From Terriglobia bacterium (GTDB lineage Bacteria > Acidobacteriota > Terriglobia > JAIQFV01), in assembly GCA_020073085.1 (NCBI GenBank), contig JAIQFV010000003.1, positions 62,001 through 126,000 of the forward strand: 64,000 bases of DNA, given 5' to 3'. The notes beneath the pieces are model-generated. The model was not told the origin of the DNA and did no database searches. It saw only the letters and a program-made list of their open reading frames with translations. Positions within the stretch are counted from its first letter, which is position 1, and each line of letters starts with the position of its first letter. A program made the position numbers and the translations under genes. Below, one piece after another: positions 7,829 through 15,617 of this stretch.

Positions 7829-9154
7829 ATGGCCCTCAAGAAACCACTTCTGCCGGCGTGGGGTTATTTCCTCATGGCCCTGACGACCTTGTTGCTGGCG
7901 CTGCTCGCAGCGCTGGCATCCCGGGCGGCCGCTCTGGAAAATCAACTGATCACCGCCGCCCTGCTGGCGCTCGTCGCACTTGGCCTCGCGGGACTCATTT
8001 CAATGACGGTGGTCCCTTCTCTGGCCCGCCGCGCACGCAGGGAGTGGAGGGGAGCAAAGATCTTATTCAAAGTGAGCCGCGAGGGGTGGATCTATTTCGG
8101 AGTGACCGTGCTGATCGGTCTTTCCGCCGTCAATACCGGGAACAACCTGCTCTTCATCGTTTTATCCACGATGTTGGGCTCCATTGTCATCTCGGGAGTG
8201 GCGTCCCGCGTCGCCCTGAGGGGACTCCAGTTTTCCGCAGACCTTCCGGAGCGTTTGTTCGCTCGACAAGCATCGCTGGCGACTGTCACCCTGGCCAACC
8301 GAAAGCGATGGCTTCCCTCGTTTTCGATCTCAGTGGAGCCAGCCCTTCAAATGGGCCCCTGCATCGCCTTTGAGCGAATCTACTTCCCGTTTCTTCCCCC
8401 CTCGTTCTCCCAAAAACGGAGGATGGAATTGGTGTTCAGTCGCCGGGGCAAGTACTCTCAGTCAAGGGTTCGAATCTCCACGCGATTCCCATTTGGCTTC
8501 ATTACCAAATGGGTCGAGCTCCCTCAACCCCGGGAAGTGATTGTGTTTCCCTCGATTGAACCGGTGGACAGTTTCTACGAGATTCTCCCTTTGATCAGCG
8601 GCGAATTTGAGAGCTATCTGAAAGGCCGGGGGATGGATTTGTATGCCGTCCGCGATTACTCGGCCACCGATTCTGCCCGAACGATCCACTGGAAGGCCAC
8701 GGCACGGGCGGAATCGCTCAAGGTCAAGGAATTTGCCCGCGAGGATGAACGACGCCTCATGCTGATTTTTGACGCGAAAACCGACGATATTCCGATGCCC
8801 GAGCCCTCCCGGTTTGAGAGGGCAGTTACGCTGTGCGCCTGTCTGGCCCATCACTTTCTTAGTGAAGGGGCCGACCTCAGTTATCTACGGGAAGATGGAA
8901 CTCTTCTGGAGGGGACCACGGAAGAGACGCTTGATGAAATCTATACCGAGCTGGCGCTGCTGGAGATGAGCCCAGGTCCCAGCCGGCTGATGGATCAGGT
9001 GGAATCGCTCCCGCCAGACGAGAAGGATTCATTTAAGATTGTATTCACATTGCGGGAACGCGGAACGCTCCCCACCCGACTGTGGGAGTCATCGCATGTT
9101 CTTTTCATCCGGGAAGGCCCTGGCGCGCCGGGCAACCCGGCCCCTGTGGAATGA
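7829..9154 (+). CDS. DUF58 domain membrane protein, MoxR partner
   Basis: This 441-residue protein has two N-terminal membrane segments (about 10-32 and 38-60), another hydrophobic pair at about 85-130, and a cytoplasmic or periplasmic DUF58 region. The family motif is seen at about residues 268-310: RGMDLYAVRDYSATDSARTI followed by HWKATAR and LKVKEFAREDERRLMLIFD. DUF58 proteins are distant vWA-like proteins encoded next to MoxR ATPases. The 10-bp gap after moxR supports co-transcription. The molecular job in envelope maintenance is inferred from other systems, not shown here. Confidence 0.9.
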   Translation: MALKKPLLPAWGYFLMALTTLLLALLAALASRAAALENQLITAALLALVALGLAGLISMTVVPSLARRARREWRGAKILFKVSREGWIYFGVTVLIGLSAVNTGNNLLFIVLSTMLGSIVISGVASRVALRGLQFSADLPERLFARQASLATVTLANRKRWLPSFSISVEPALQMGPCIAFERIYFPFLPPSFSQKRRMELVFSRRGKYSQSRVRISTRFPFGFITKWVELPQPREVIVFPSIEPVDSFYEILPLISGEFESYLKGRGMDLYAVRDYSATDSARTIHWKATARAESLKVKEFAREDERRLMLIFDAKTDDIPMPEPSRFERAVTLCACLAHHFLSEGADLSYLREDGTLLEGTTEETLDEIYTELALLEMSPGPSRLMDQVESLPPDEKDSFKIVFTLRERGTLPTRLWESSHVLFIREGPGAPGNPAPVE

Positions 9155-9226
9155 AATCAAAATGTCAGGCTTTCCCGCACGGGCGGCCTGAAAATATCCA
9201 GACATCGATTTGAGGAGGACACAGTC

Positions 9227-9706
9227 ATGCGAAGAACGATCCTGGGCGCCTTGTTGTTGCTGCTTCTCCCTTTGCTCGCGTTGGGCAAGGACGCTCCCTA
9301 TGCCGAGGTGTTCGGCGGCTATTCTTACTATCATGCCGCGGGCGGGATCCACTTGAATGGGTGGAACGCCTCTGTCGCAGGGAATCTGAACGACTGGTTG
9401 GGGATTGTCGGTGACTTTAGCGGTCACTACGGAGACTTCCATCAGCACGCCTACCTGTTCGGTCCGCAACTCTCGTATCGCAAGTTGCCCTTCGTCACCC
9501 CATTTGTTCATAGCCTCTTCGGCGGGGCACGCGTCAATATAGGTTTACAGAATGCCTTTGCAATGGCTTTGGGGGGTGGCGTCGATGTCAAGGTAGGATC
9601 GCACACCGCGGTCCGGGCGGTACAGGCGGATTACTTGATGACTCGGTTCGGGGGAAGCACGCAGAATAATGCCCGGCTTTCTTTCGGGCTGGTCTTCCGA
9701 TTCTAA
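9227..9706 (+). CDS. Small outer-membrane beta-barrel protein
   Basis: This 159-residue secreted protein has a clear signal peptide, MRRTILGALLLLLLPLLALG, cleaved before KDAPY. The mature part alternates hydrophobic and polar residues with aromatic strand ends (AEVFGGYSYYHA, GIVGDFSGHYGDFHQHAYLF, LSFGLVFRF) and ends in a terminal Phe typical of outer-membrane barrels, likely eight strands of the OmpA/OmpW-like class. A strong ribosome binding site, GAGGAGG, precedes the ATG. It may be co-transcribed with the MoxR-DUF58 pair 72 bp upstream. The function is unknown. Confidence 0.75.
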   Translation: MRRTILGALLLLLLPLLALGKDAPYAEVFGGYSYYHAAGGIHLNGWNASVAGNLNDWLGIVGDFSGHYGDFHQHAYLFGPQLSYRKLPFVTPFVHSLFGGARVNIGLQNAFAMALGGGVDVKVGSHTAVRAVQADYLMTRFGGSTQNNARLSFGLVFRF

Positions 9707-9734
9707 GGGTTCCATGACAACAGGAAAGGGCCCA

Positions 9735-9762
9735 CGGGCGATCCGCTCCCATGAATCGCCCG
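9735..9762 (+). terminator. Hairpin after the beta-barrel gene
   Basis: CGGGCGAT and ATCGCCCG form an 8-bp stem around a 12-base loop, 28 bp after the stop codon. No U-tract follows, so confidence is modest. Confidence 0.35.
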
Positions 9763-9815
9763 GCTCTTAGGATTGGTTTCCGATTTGAACAGGAAAGTCC
9801 TTGTGAAGCGAATGA

Positions 9816-9838
9816 AAGGGTGCCCGGCGGGCACCCTT
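9816..9838. terminator. Bidirectional terminator-like hairpin between convergent genes
   Basis: AAGGGTGCC and GGCACCCTT form a perfect stem of at least 9 bp with a 5-base loop, midway between the convergent barrel and twin-PDZ genes. The A/T ends give short U-runs on both strands. Confidence 0.5.
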
Positions 9839-9888
9839 GAAGGGGTCTGAGACACTCAGTCCGGCTCGCTGGCGGCCCCCTGTGGGAG

Positions 9889-10782
9889 TCAAATGATGGA
9901 CTTCGCGGCCGCTGCTCTCCGGGGAAGGGTTTGTGTCCGGTAGCTGCTGTGCCGGGACTCTGACTCAGACTTTTCAAGATGAACCGTGAAAGATTTGGAT
10001 TGCCGGTCCCGGAGAACCTTGATTTCGAGATCGCCCTCTCGTTTTGCACGGATCATGCGCATCACATCCTCTGTTGAGGCGACTTCCTTGGAATCGATTC
10101 CGACAATCACATCACCCGCCTTCAACCCGGCCTTCTCCGCGGGGCTCTCTTTTCGAACAGAAGTGATAAGCGCCCCATGACCGTCCTTTACCCCGAAGTA
10201 TTCCCCCAGCTGGGGAGTTAAAGAATCAATATTAACCCCGAGCCGGCCCTGACGGGGTTCCAAGAGATAAGCCATTGCACCCTGCGGCCCTTCCCAGTTG
10301 TGGAACCGCTCGGTCAACTCGTCAAGGTTCTTGCGGAAGGGAGCCAGGTTCAAGGTGTAGACGTCGTTGGTCTCCGAGCCGGGGTGCTTCCCTAAAGTGA
10401 CCGCAATGGTCTTTGGGGCGCCGGTGCGTACCACAACCAGGCTGCTGGTTCGATCCGGAAGCAGTTCCCTCATCATGCGTGTGAACTGACGCGTCGTAAG
10501 AACTTTGACTCCATTAAACTGCACGATCACATCGTTGGGGTGAAGCCCCGCCTTTTGTGCGGGCGAATCCTTCTCAACGCTATCAATGAGGACGCCGTTT
10601 TCGTCAGGTAATTTGAGTTCGGACACCTTGGCTTTTGTCAGGTCACTGATGGAAACCCCAAGCCATGCGCCGTCCTCCCATCCTTCCAGAAGCGAGTAGG
10701 TGTTCTGGCCATAGGCCTCAACAGCAGCAAACAACAAAACGATTGCAAGGATCACGGTAACGATTTTTGGGCCATTGTGCAT
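9889..10782 (-). CDS. Secreted protein with two PDZ domains
   Basis: This 297-residue protein has an N-terminal signal peptide (KIVTVILAIVLLFAAVEAYG) and two PDZ domains. PDZ1, about 35-125, has GVLIDSVEKDSPAQKAGLHPNDVIVQFNG and a long RMMRELLPDRT helix. PDZ2, about 185-270, has GALITSVRKESPAEKAGLKAGDVIVGIDSKEV. No serine protease or metalloprotease domain is present, so it is not DegP or RseP; it more likely binds peptide C-termini in the periplasm. The last 20 residues are basic (RRAAAAKS). It is monocistronic on the minus strand. The partner is unknown. Confidence 0.8.
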   Translation of the reverse strand: MHNGPKIVTVILAIVLLFAAVEAYGQNTYSLLEGWEDGAWLGVSISDLTKAKVSELKLPDENGVLIDSVEKDSPAQKAGLHPNDVIVQFNGVKVLTTRQFTRMMRELLPDRTSSLVVVRTGAPKTIAVTLGKHPGSETNDVYTLNLAPFRKNLDELTERFHNWEGPQGAMAYLLEPRQGRLGVNIDSLTPQLGEYFGVKDGHGALITSVRKESPAEKAGLKAGDVIVGIDSKEVASTEDVMRMIRAKREGDLEIKVLRDRQSKSFTVHLEKSESESRHSSYRTQTLPRRAAAAKSII

Positions 10783-11098
10783 GTTTCCTCCTTGGACTCA
10801 GTTTTCGCCATTAAGACGATTAATCTCAGAATTTGGTCGGAGAAAAATTCGACGGTTCGGACTTCCTAAGACAGGAAGACGCCTTCAGCCGCACTTCAAC
10901 GCTGGAACTCGCCTGGGGAAACGGTGGGTCGGGCGGACGCTAATCTGAGGCTATGCAAGCGAGATTTGCCATGACTCAACGTCCTTTCAACCGTCCAGCC
11001 GGCAGGAGTCCGTCCCGAGCTTCAATGCTTGTTTCTTGCGAACGACAGGGAGGGAATCGCACCAGGGGAGGAGTAGGTTAAGCGTGAGTTGGTAATCA
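10783..11098. other. Intergenic stretch between the PDZ gene and tRNA-Thr
   Basis: These 316 bp must contain the promoter and leader of the minus-strand PDZ gene. I see no convincing -35/-10 pair, no open frame with coding character and no strong hairpin. Confidence 0.4.
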
Positions 11099-11174
<76 letters not shown>

Positions 11175-11183
11175 GCGGAAGGC

Positions 11184-11211
11184 ATTATATCCGAGTCTCC
11201 CAAAACTGCAA
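11184..11211 (-). promoter_or_regulatory. Promoter of tRNA-Thr
   Basis: The minus strand carries a consensus -10 TATAAT (11184-11189) and -35 TTGCAG (11206-11211), 16 bp apart, 9 bp upstream of the tRNA. The tRNA therefore does not depend on the transcript that ends at the terminator just upstream. Confidence 0.6.
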
Positions 11212-11299
11212 TGAACAAAAAAAATGCTCACCCGCGAGGATGAGCATTTTCTTGTTAAGGAGGGAATGACGGATGCGCAACCGTCAATACCAAAACCAT
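11212..11299 (-). ncRNA. Candidate small RNA or attenuated leader with strong terminator
   Basis: A promoter (TTGACA 11328-11333, TACTAT 11304-11309) would start a transcript of about 85 nt. It contains a 5-bp hairpin GACGG/CCGTC (11268-11285), then a single-stranded segment ATTCCCTCCTTAACAAG (11251-11267), then a textbook terminator: stem AAAATGCTCATCC/GGGTGAGCATTTT, loop UCGC, eight U residues. CCUCCUUA mimics the 3' end of 16S rRNA and could pair with Shine-Dalgarno sequences. Alternatively the same RNA reads as a leaderless 14-codon peptide, MVLVLTVAHPSFPP, from 11299, its stop codon lying 5 nt before the terminator, which would suggest an attenuator. No downstream gene but tRNA-Thr exists, and that has its own promoter, so I favour a small RNA. 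Confidence 0.45.
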
Positions 11300-11303
11300 G
11301 GCC

Positions 11304-11333
11304 ATAGTAGATAAGGGGCCCTTGTGTTGTCAA
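11304..11333 (-). promoter_or_regulatory. Promoter of the candidate small RNA
   Basis: TTGACA and TACTAT are separated by 18 bp. Upstream lies a run of T residues and a long AT-rich tract that could act as an UP element. Confidence 0.55.
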
Positions 11334-11334
11334 T

Positions 11335-11470
11335 AGAAAAAACTGGATTTCCACAGAAATAATTCCCTTCCTTTTGTAGACATTTCTATCCACATACAAT
11401 GATATTATAAGTAGTGTATATACAGCATTATATAAATTACATTCTAATGTTATTGTTTAAATATTTTTTT
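11335..11470. other. AT-rich tract in a G+C-rich genome
   Basis: The last 70 bp (11401-11470) contain only 11 G or C bases by my count (about 16 percent). The tract includes TGTATATACA, a 10-bp palindrome, and two DnaA-box-like words (CTATCCACA, ATTTCCACA). It could be an UP element, an easily melted site or a relic of foreign DNA. Bases 11471-11640 beyond it show nothing recognisable. Confidence 0.5.
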
Positions 11471-11647
11471 GAGACTGGCGAGAGATCTCCAGGGCGACGC
11501 GGAACTCATTGTAAACGAAAGAAATACTGCCAAAAGGGTGGGTCGACGAGAGGGTCATTGGGCGGAAAAGCCTACTGGAGGACATGACCTTTCATTACAG
11601 ATTCTAGCTCTTAGGAGTTGCCATTTTGCTGCCTGGACTGTTACAGT

Positions 11648-11677
11648 TTGACAGGTTCATTCCGTTTTGAATAATAT
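11648..11677 (+). promoter_or_regulatory. Promoter of the small secreted protein gene
   Basis: TTGACA (11648-11653) and TAATAT (11672-11677) with 18-bp spacing lie 25 bp before the ATG at 11702, with a GGAGGG ribosome binding site between. Confidence 0.6.
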
Positions 11678-11701
11678 CCTTAGGCTAGAGATGGAGGGTT
11701 C

Positions 11702-12082
11702 ATGCGCCGCCGTGCCTGGAAGAATCTAGTGCTCCTCCTCACCATTCCCATAATCATGTTGTCTCTGATTGCGGACGTCACTCCACTTTACGGTGGTCCT
11801 AAAATCCCCCGGGTCAAAAAGAAGAAGGGCGAAAGCCAAAAGAGCGATCACACCTTCGTAGGTAAGGTCAAATCCATCGATATCAAGAATCGCATCCTGG
11901 TCTTGACCACAACGGAGGGTGATCAGGAGGAAACCTTCAATTATAAGAAGGGCGTCCGGATCACATCGGTCCATAAGACGGGCGAACTGAAAATCTCCGA
12001 ATTGGCTGTCGGGATGCTTGTTACGCTGTACATCAAATCCTCAAAATCGACATCTGAGGTTTACGAGATTCTTCTGATGTGA
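11702..12082 (+). CDS. Small secreted protein of unknown function
   Basis: This 126-residue protein begins with a basic N-terminus and one hydrophobic segment (LVLLLTIPIIMLSLIADVTPL), either a signal peptide or an anchor. A Lys-rich linker follows (PRVKKKKGESQKSDH), then a compact beta-rich domain of about 75 residues: FVGKVKSIDIKNRILVLTT, FNYKKGVRITSV, ISELAVGMLVTLYI, SEVYEILLM. The pattern resembles small OB-like domains of the DUF5666 kind but I cannot assign it. It has its own promoter and a GGAGGG ribosome binding site, and stands alone between divergent and convergent neighbours. Confidence 0.6.
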   Translation: MRRRAWKNLVLLLTIPIIMLSLIADVTPLYGGPKIPRVKKKKGESQKSDHTFVGKVKSIDIKNRILVLTTTEGDQEETFNYKKGVRITSVHKTGELKISELAVGMLVTLYIKSSKSTSEVYEILLM

Positions 12083-12152
12083 ATGGGTGATCCGAACTGC
12101 GGCGAATGGGGCCGCCCGTTACGAGAGGCGTGTGGAGCGGGTCATCCCGTCC

Positions 12153-13328
12153 TCACTTTGATGGAGGGGCAGTGGGGGGTGGATGAACTGTTCTCTCCCA
12201 AAGCCGGAGCTGTGTGAGCTCAACTTCTTCTGGACGATCGAAAATTGAAATCGGCAGCCAGCGCTTGGCGGCGACCCGGATGAAACCAAACACCACGCCC
12301 GCCCCAATTGTAAAAAGGAGCAGAGCTCCCGTCAGCATGATGCTTTGTCTGACCCTTCGAAGATAGGCAGCCACATCTTCTCCGGGTGGGACTTCATCCC
12401 AGGTGAGGTTAGCGCTGTATTGAATCGTTTGCAGCAACGTGTTCGCTTCGGCCTCGCTCAGCGTTCCAAAGAGCAACGCGATCAATGGGCCGCTCCGCTT
12501 ACTGAAGATCGTGCTGGTCGGGGAGGGATTCAGCAGAAGGGAACGCGCATCTTTCATGTCCGTATAAAACTTGCGCGCCAACTGTGGGGTGGGGTAACTC
12601 AACAGCAGGAGTTGTCCTTGCGTGTTCGGAAATTGGTATCTCGCGACTGAGACCTCGGCGCCCATTTCCAAGCCCAGTTTGGCTGTTTGCAGGGGGATCT
12701 TGAGGTCCGAAAAACCTTGCGGGCCGACGGCATACCGGGAGGTTCCGGAAACCTGGTTGTGGAACGGGAGTCGCTTCACAAGATTGGGCAGTTCGGCGTG
12801 CTGCCGGACCAATGCGGAAACCTCCCTTCCGAGGTCCAACAGCTGGGTCTTAGCCTTTCCAGACGCCGTCTGATCATGGATATGGATTACCAGGTTAGCT
12901 TGCCACAGCCACAGGTCATTGGGAGTGGAGGTCGCCTGATCTCCCGTGGGCTCAGCGTGCGCATCGGGCTGAACCTGGATGGTGTAAAGACTGTAGGCTC
13001 CCGAGGGATCTCCCAACTCAAAGATCTGAACGGAAACGGCCCTTGGTCCGCGTTCATAAATCCCTTGCCAAAAGGACCGGAATCCACATTCCTTGAGGAG
13101 GATGGGAGATACCGGGAGGCCGATATCCGGAGAACGGAGAGTTTCCGTGCCCACAAGCGATCCCTGGGCACGCCAATGAGCGGTGGCGCCAATCTTATTC
13201 AGGATTTCCTTCGGAGAAGGAAATAACTTAATCGTTGTTACGAGGGTGTCTTCGGAGTGGGAACTACCTGCGGTGAGCGTGAACGCCAGGCAGCCATAGC
13301 CAAGCAGCTTTACCCAATTCGTCTTCAT
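12153..13328 (-). CDS. DUF6599-like secreted/anchored protein
   Basis: This protein of about 391 residues has an N-terminal signal peptide (LLGYGCLAFTLTAGSSHS) and one C-terminal membrane helix (about 325-350, IMLTGALLLFTIGAGVVFGF) before a short basic cytoplasmic tail ending in PPPTAPPS. The lumenal part contains ELGDPSGAYSLYTI and QGQLLLLSYPTPQLARKFY, which I associate with the DUF6599 family common in Acidobacteriota. No catalytic signature is visible. The start is ATG 13328; a GTG three codons upstream is also possible. It follows the AMIN-amidase gene by 26 bp, so the two are probably one operon and this protein may act in cell-wall handling. Confidence 0.6.
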   Translation of the reverse strand: MKTNWVKLLGYGCLAFTLTAGSSHSEDTLVTTIKLFPSPKEILNKIGATAHWRAQGSLVGTETLRSPDIGLPVSPILLKECGFRSFWQGIYERGPRAVSVQIFELGDPSGAYSLYTIQVQPDAHAEPTGDQATSTPNDLWLWQANLVIHIHDQTASGKAKTQLLDLGREVSALVRQHAELPNLVKRLPFHNQVSGTSRYAVGPQGFSDLKIPLQTAKLGLEMGAEVSVARYQFPNTQGQLLLLSYPTPQLARKFYTDMKDARSLLLNPSPTSTIFSKRSGPLIALLFGTLSEAEANTLLQTIQYSANLTWDEVPPGEDVAAYLRRVRQSIMLTGALLLFTIGAGVVFGFIRVAAKRWLPISIFDRPEEVELTQLRLWERTVHPPPTAPPSK

Positions 13329-13354
13329 ACCCCACACTGCTTCGGAAAGCGTGA

Positions 13355-15394
13355 TTATTCCTCGGTCTCAATCTTCTTGGCGACCTTAATGCCACTCAAG
13401 GTCTTGACGTAATTGAAGATGCCCCCAAAAAGTGCCTGCGCCATCTTCTGCCGGTAATCCTGTTTCTTCAGAAGTTTCTCGTCGTTGGGATTGCTCAGGA
13501 ACGAGATTTCGGTGAGGACTGAGGGCATGTTGGCGCCGATCAACACGATGAAATGGGCCTTCTTGACGCCGCGGTTTCTAGCATATCTATTCCACTGGGC
13601 CGTTTGAGTGGCGATCGACTTCTGAACATCCCCGGCAAATTCTCTCGACTCTTCCACTTTTTCATTCAGAGTGATCTTCTTGATGACATCCTGCAAATCA
13701 TGCAGGGACCGCTCCGAATAGGCGTTCTCACGGGAGACCACGTCCAGGGTTTCCTGGTCCCGGCTGGAGGCGATTCCCAGGAAGAACGTTTCGACCCCGC
13801 TGGCGGAACGGTTGCGGCTGGAATTGGCGTGAATGGAGATGAAGAGATCCGCCTGTTTCTGGTTTGCCAGTGCCGTCCGGTTCTCCAAGGGTACAAAGGT
13901 ATCATCGTCCCGCGTATAGACAACCTGACTGCCCAGTTTTTCCTCGATGAGCTTTCCTAGCCGCAATGAAACGTCAAGGCAGAGGTCCTTCTCCGCCAGT
14001 CCTCCGGGGCCGATCGTTCCGTAGTCGTGGCCTCCGTGACCCGGATCGATCACGATCTTCCCGATCTTCAATCCCAAGGAACGCGTCAATGAAAGCTCGC
14101 CATCGGATTTCGGCTTGGCGGCGTGCGGGGCTGCCAGGGCGCTGGTGTCCGTCCCTTTTGCCTTTTCCTTGGGCAGAACGCTTCGGGGTTGAGCTTTTGT
14201 GGTGGGGAGGGGTTCGGGGGAGGCGGACTTGCTGGAGGTGGCTGTTTTCTCTGGAGTGACCGCCGGAATTTCTGTAGCAACATCTTCCGAGCGCCGAGTC
14301 GGCTCTTGTTTCTTCTGGTTCGAGGGGACGTCACCGGTCTTTGCCGGGGCAGGCGGCACTTTCTCGGCGGTAACGACAGGATTCTCCTTGGGGGTGCTGG
14401 CTCCGCGAACGTCGATGACCAGGCGGTACGGATCGTAGAGTGGGAAGACGGTGTAGTCCTGAATCCGGTCCAAATCGAGAACAATGCGTACGATGTTGGA
14501 TTGGAACTGCCCGGCCCGTATTTCCTTCAAAAATCCGTCTTCAACGGGAAAGCTCTTGCCCGACAGGGTGGAGGTCAAGCGGGCTCCCCGGAGGTCGAAA
14601 AAGATCCGGTCAGGGTTTGCCAGCCGCCGTTGATCGAACTCCACTTCGCTATCCACGTCAATGACAATACGGGTGTAATTGGAGGTCGACCAGTGTCGAA
14701 TATTGGAAACGCGCGGCAGGCGCGAGGAATCAACCGTTTTCGCTTGGGCTGGCTCCTCGGCAACATCAGCGTGCTTCGGCTGGGCGGCCTTCTCCGGCAA
14801 TGCCGGTCTAGAGGATTTCGCCTCCAGTGCAATCTTTTGCTTCAGTTGGCGGACATTCTCGCGGGCCGCAACGACCTTGGGTCCCTGCTTGTACTTGTCA
14901 AGGTACCTTTGGAAAACCTTGAGCGCCGCGTCATTGTCTTCCAAATCATCCTGATAGATTAACCCGATTGTGAAAAGCGCATCCTTCACGAACTTGCTGA
15001 ATGGATACTCCTTAAGCAAAAACTCATAATCCTGGATCGCTCTTCTGTAGTAATCGGGCTTTTTTAGATCTCCCCCCATCTGATTGTGCAATTCAGCCAC
15101 TGCCAGGAGCGCATCATCGGCATAGGCTGAGACAGGGCTGATGTCATAAACCAGCTTGTAGGCGTACAGCACGCGCTCATAGTCGCCTAACTTCCTCGAT
15201 GATATCGGCCGGCCATCGAGGCCCGCACGCAACTGCTCGGCCTTTTCGAAGGCCGCCTTGGCACGTTCTCGTCTATTGGCGTTCTCAGGGGAGGCTTGAA
15301 GGGTGGAAATTAGGCCGACACTGGCTACGGCCCCTAAAAGCACGGGGAAAAAGAGTTGCTTCAAACGTTGCTTACGGTCGCCAGAAAACTGCAA
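13355..15394 (-). CDS. N-acetylmuramoyl-L-alanine amidase with TPR-like and AMIN domains
   Basis: This periplasmic Zn-dependent amidase cleaves the peptide from MurNAc during cell separation. In 679 residues: a signal segment (LLGAVASVGLISTLQASP); TPR-like helices at about 45-195 (YYRRAIQDYEFLLKEYPF, ALKVFQRYLDKY); an AMIN domain at about 232-332 (IRHWSTSNYTRIVIDVDSEV, FFDLRGARLTSTL) that targets septal peptidoglycan; a long Pro/Ser/Thr linker; and an Amidase_3 domain at about 445-665. Zn ligands and catalytic residues are seen in VIDPGHGGHDYGTIG, AEKDLCLDV, FISIHAN and the C-terminal VLTEISFLSN Glu. It is larger than E. coli AmiC because of the TPR part. A promoter and dyad lie just upstream. 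Confidence 0.92.
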   Translation of the reverse strand: MQFSGDRKQRLKQLFFPVLLGAVASVGLISTLQASPENANRRERAKAAFEKAEQLRAGLDGRPISSRKLGDYERVLYAYKLVYDISPVSAYADDALLAVAELHNQMGGDLKKPDYYRRAIQDYEFLLKEYPFSKFVKDALFTIGLIYQDDLEDNDAALKVFQRYLDKYKQGPKVVAARENVRQLKQKIALEAKSSRPALPEKAAQPKHADVAEEPAQAKTVDSSRLPRVSNIRHWSTSNYTRIVIDVDSEVEFDQRRLANPDRIFFDLRGARLTSTLSGKSFPVEDGFLKEIRAGQFQSNIVRIVLDLDRIQDYTVFPLYDPYRLVIDVRGASTPKENPVVTAEKVPPAPAKTGDVPSNQKKQEPTRRSEDVATEIPAVTPEKTATSSKSASPEPLPTTKAQPRSVLPKEKAKGTDTSALAAPHAAKPKSDGELSLTRSLGLKIGKIVIDPGHGGHDYGTIGPGGLAEKDLCLDVSLRLGKLIEEKLGSQVVYTRDDDTFVPLENRTALANQKQADLFISIHANSSRNRSASGVETFFLGIASSRDQETLDVVSRENAYSERSLHDLQDVIKKITLNEKVEESREFAGDVQKSIATQTAQWNRYARNRGVKKAHFIVLIGANMPSVLTEISFLSNPNDEKLLKKQDYRQKMAQALFGGIFNYVKTLSGIKVAKKIETEE

Positions 15395-15432
15395 TTCCGT
15401 CGAAGTTCATCTCCTTCAACAAGTTTCGGCTG

Positions 15433-15465
15433 ATTATTGCACGGTCATATCGGTATTGCAATACC
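15433..15465 (-). promoter_or_regulatory. Promoter with palindromic operator candidate upstream of the amidase
   Basis: The minus strand has TTGCAA (15456-15461), 17 bp, AATAAT (15433-15438), 39 bp before the amidase start. The perfect 14-bp palindrome GGTATTGCAATACC (15452-15465) covers the -35. Confidence 0.45.
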
Positions 15466-15617
15466 TCTTTCGAGCATTGTTCATTTTACCCCTCCCCCGA
15501 TAAGACGGTTTCGGAGCGGGGAAGATCCATAAACTCCATGGATGCGCACGCTAATCGAAGACTTGAGTTGGTGAACAAAAGGTGAGAATCAAGGAGGGGA
15601 ATGGGATGCGCGGTCGT

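Noticed and set aside
11335-11470. Chromosomal replication origin
   Set aside because: There are only two imperfect DnaA-box-like words, and no dnaA, dnaN, gyrB, gidA or parAB nearby.
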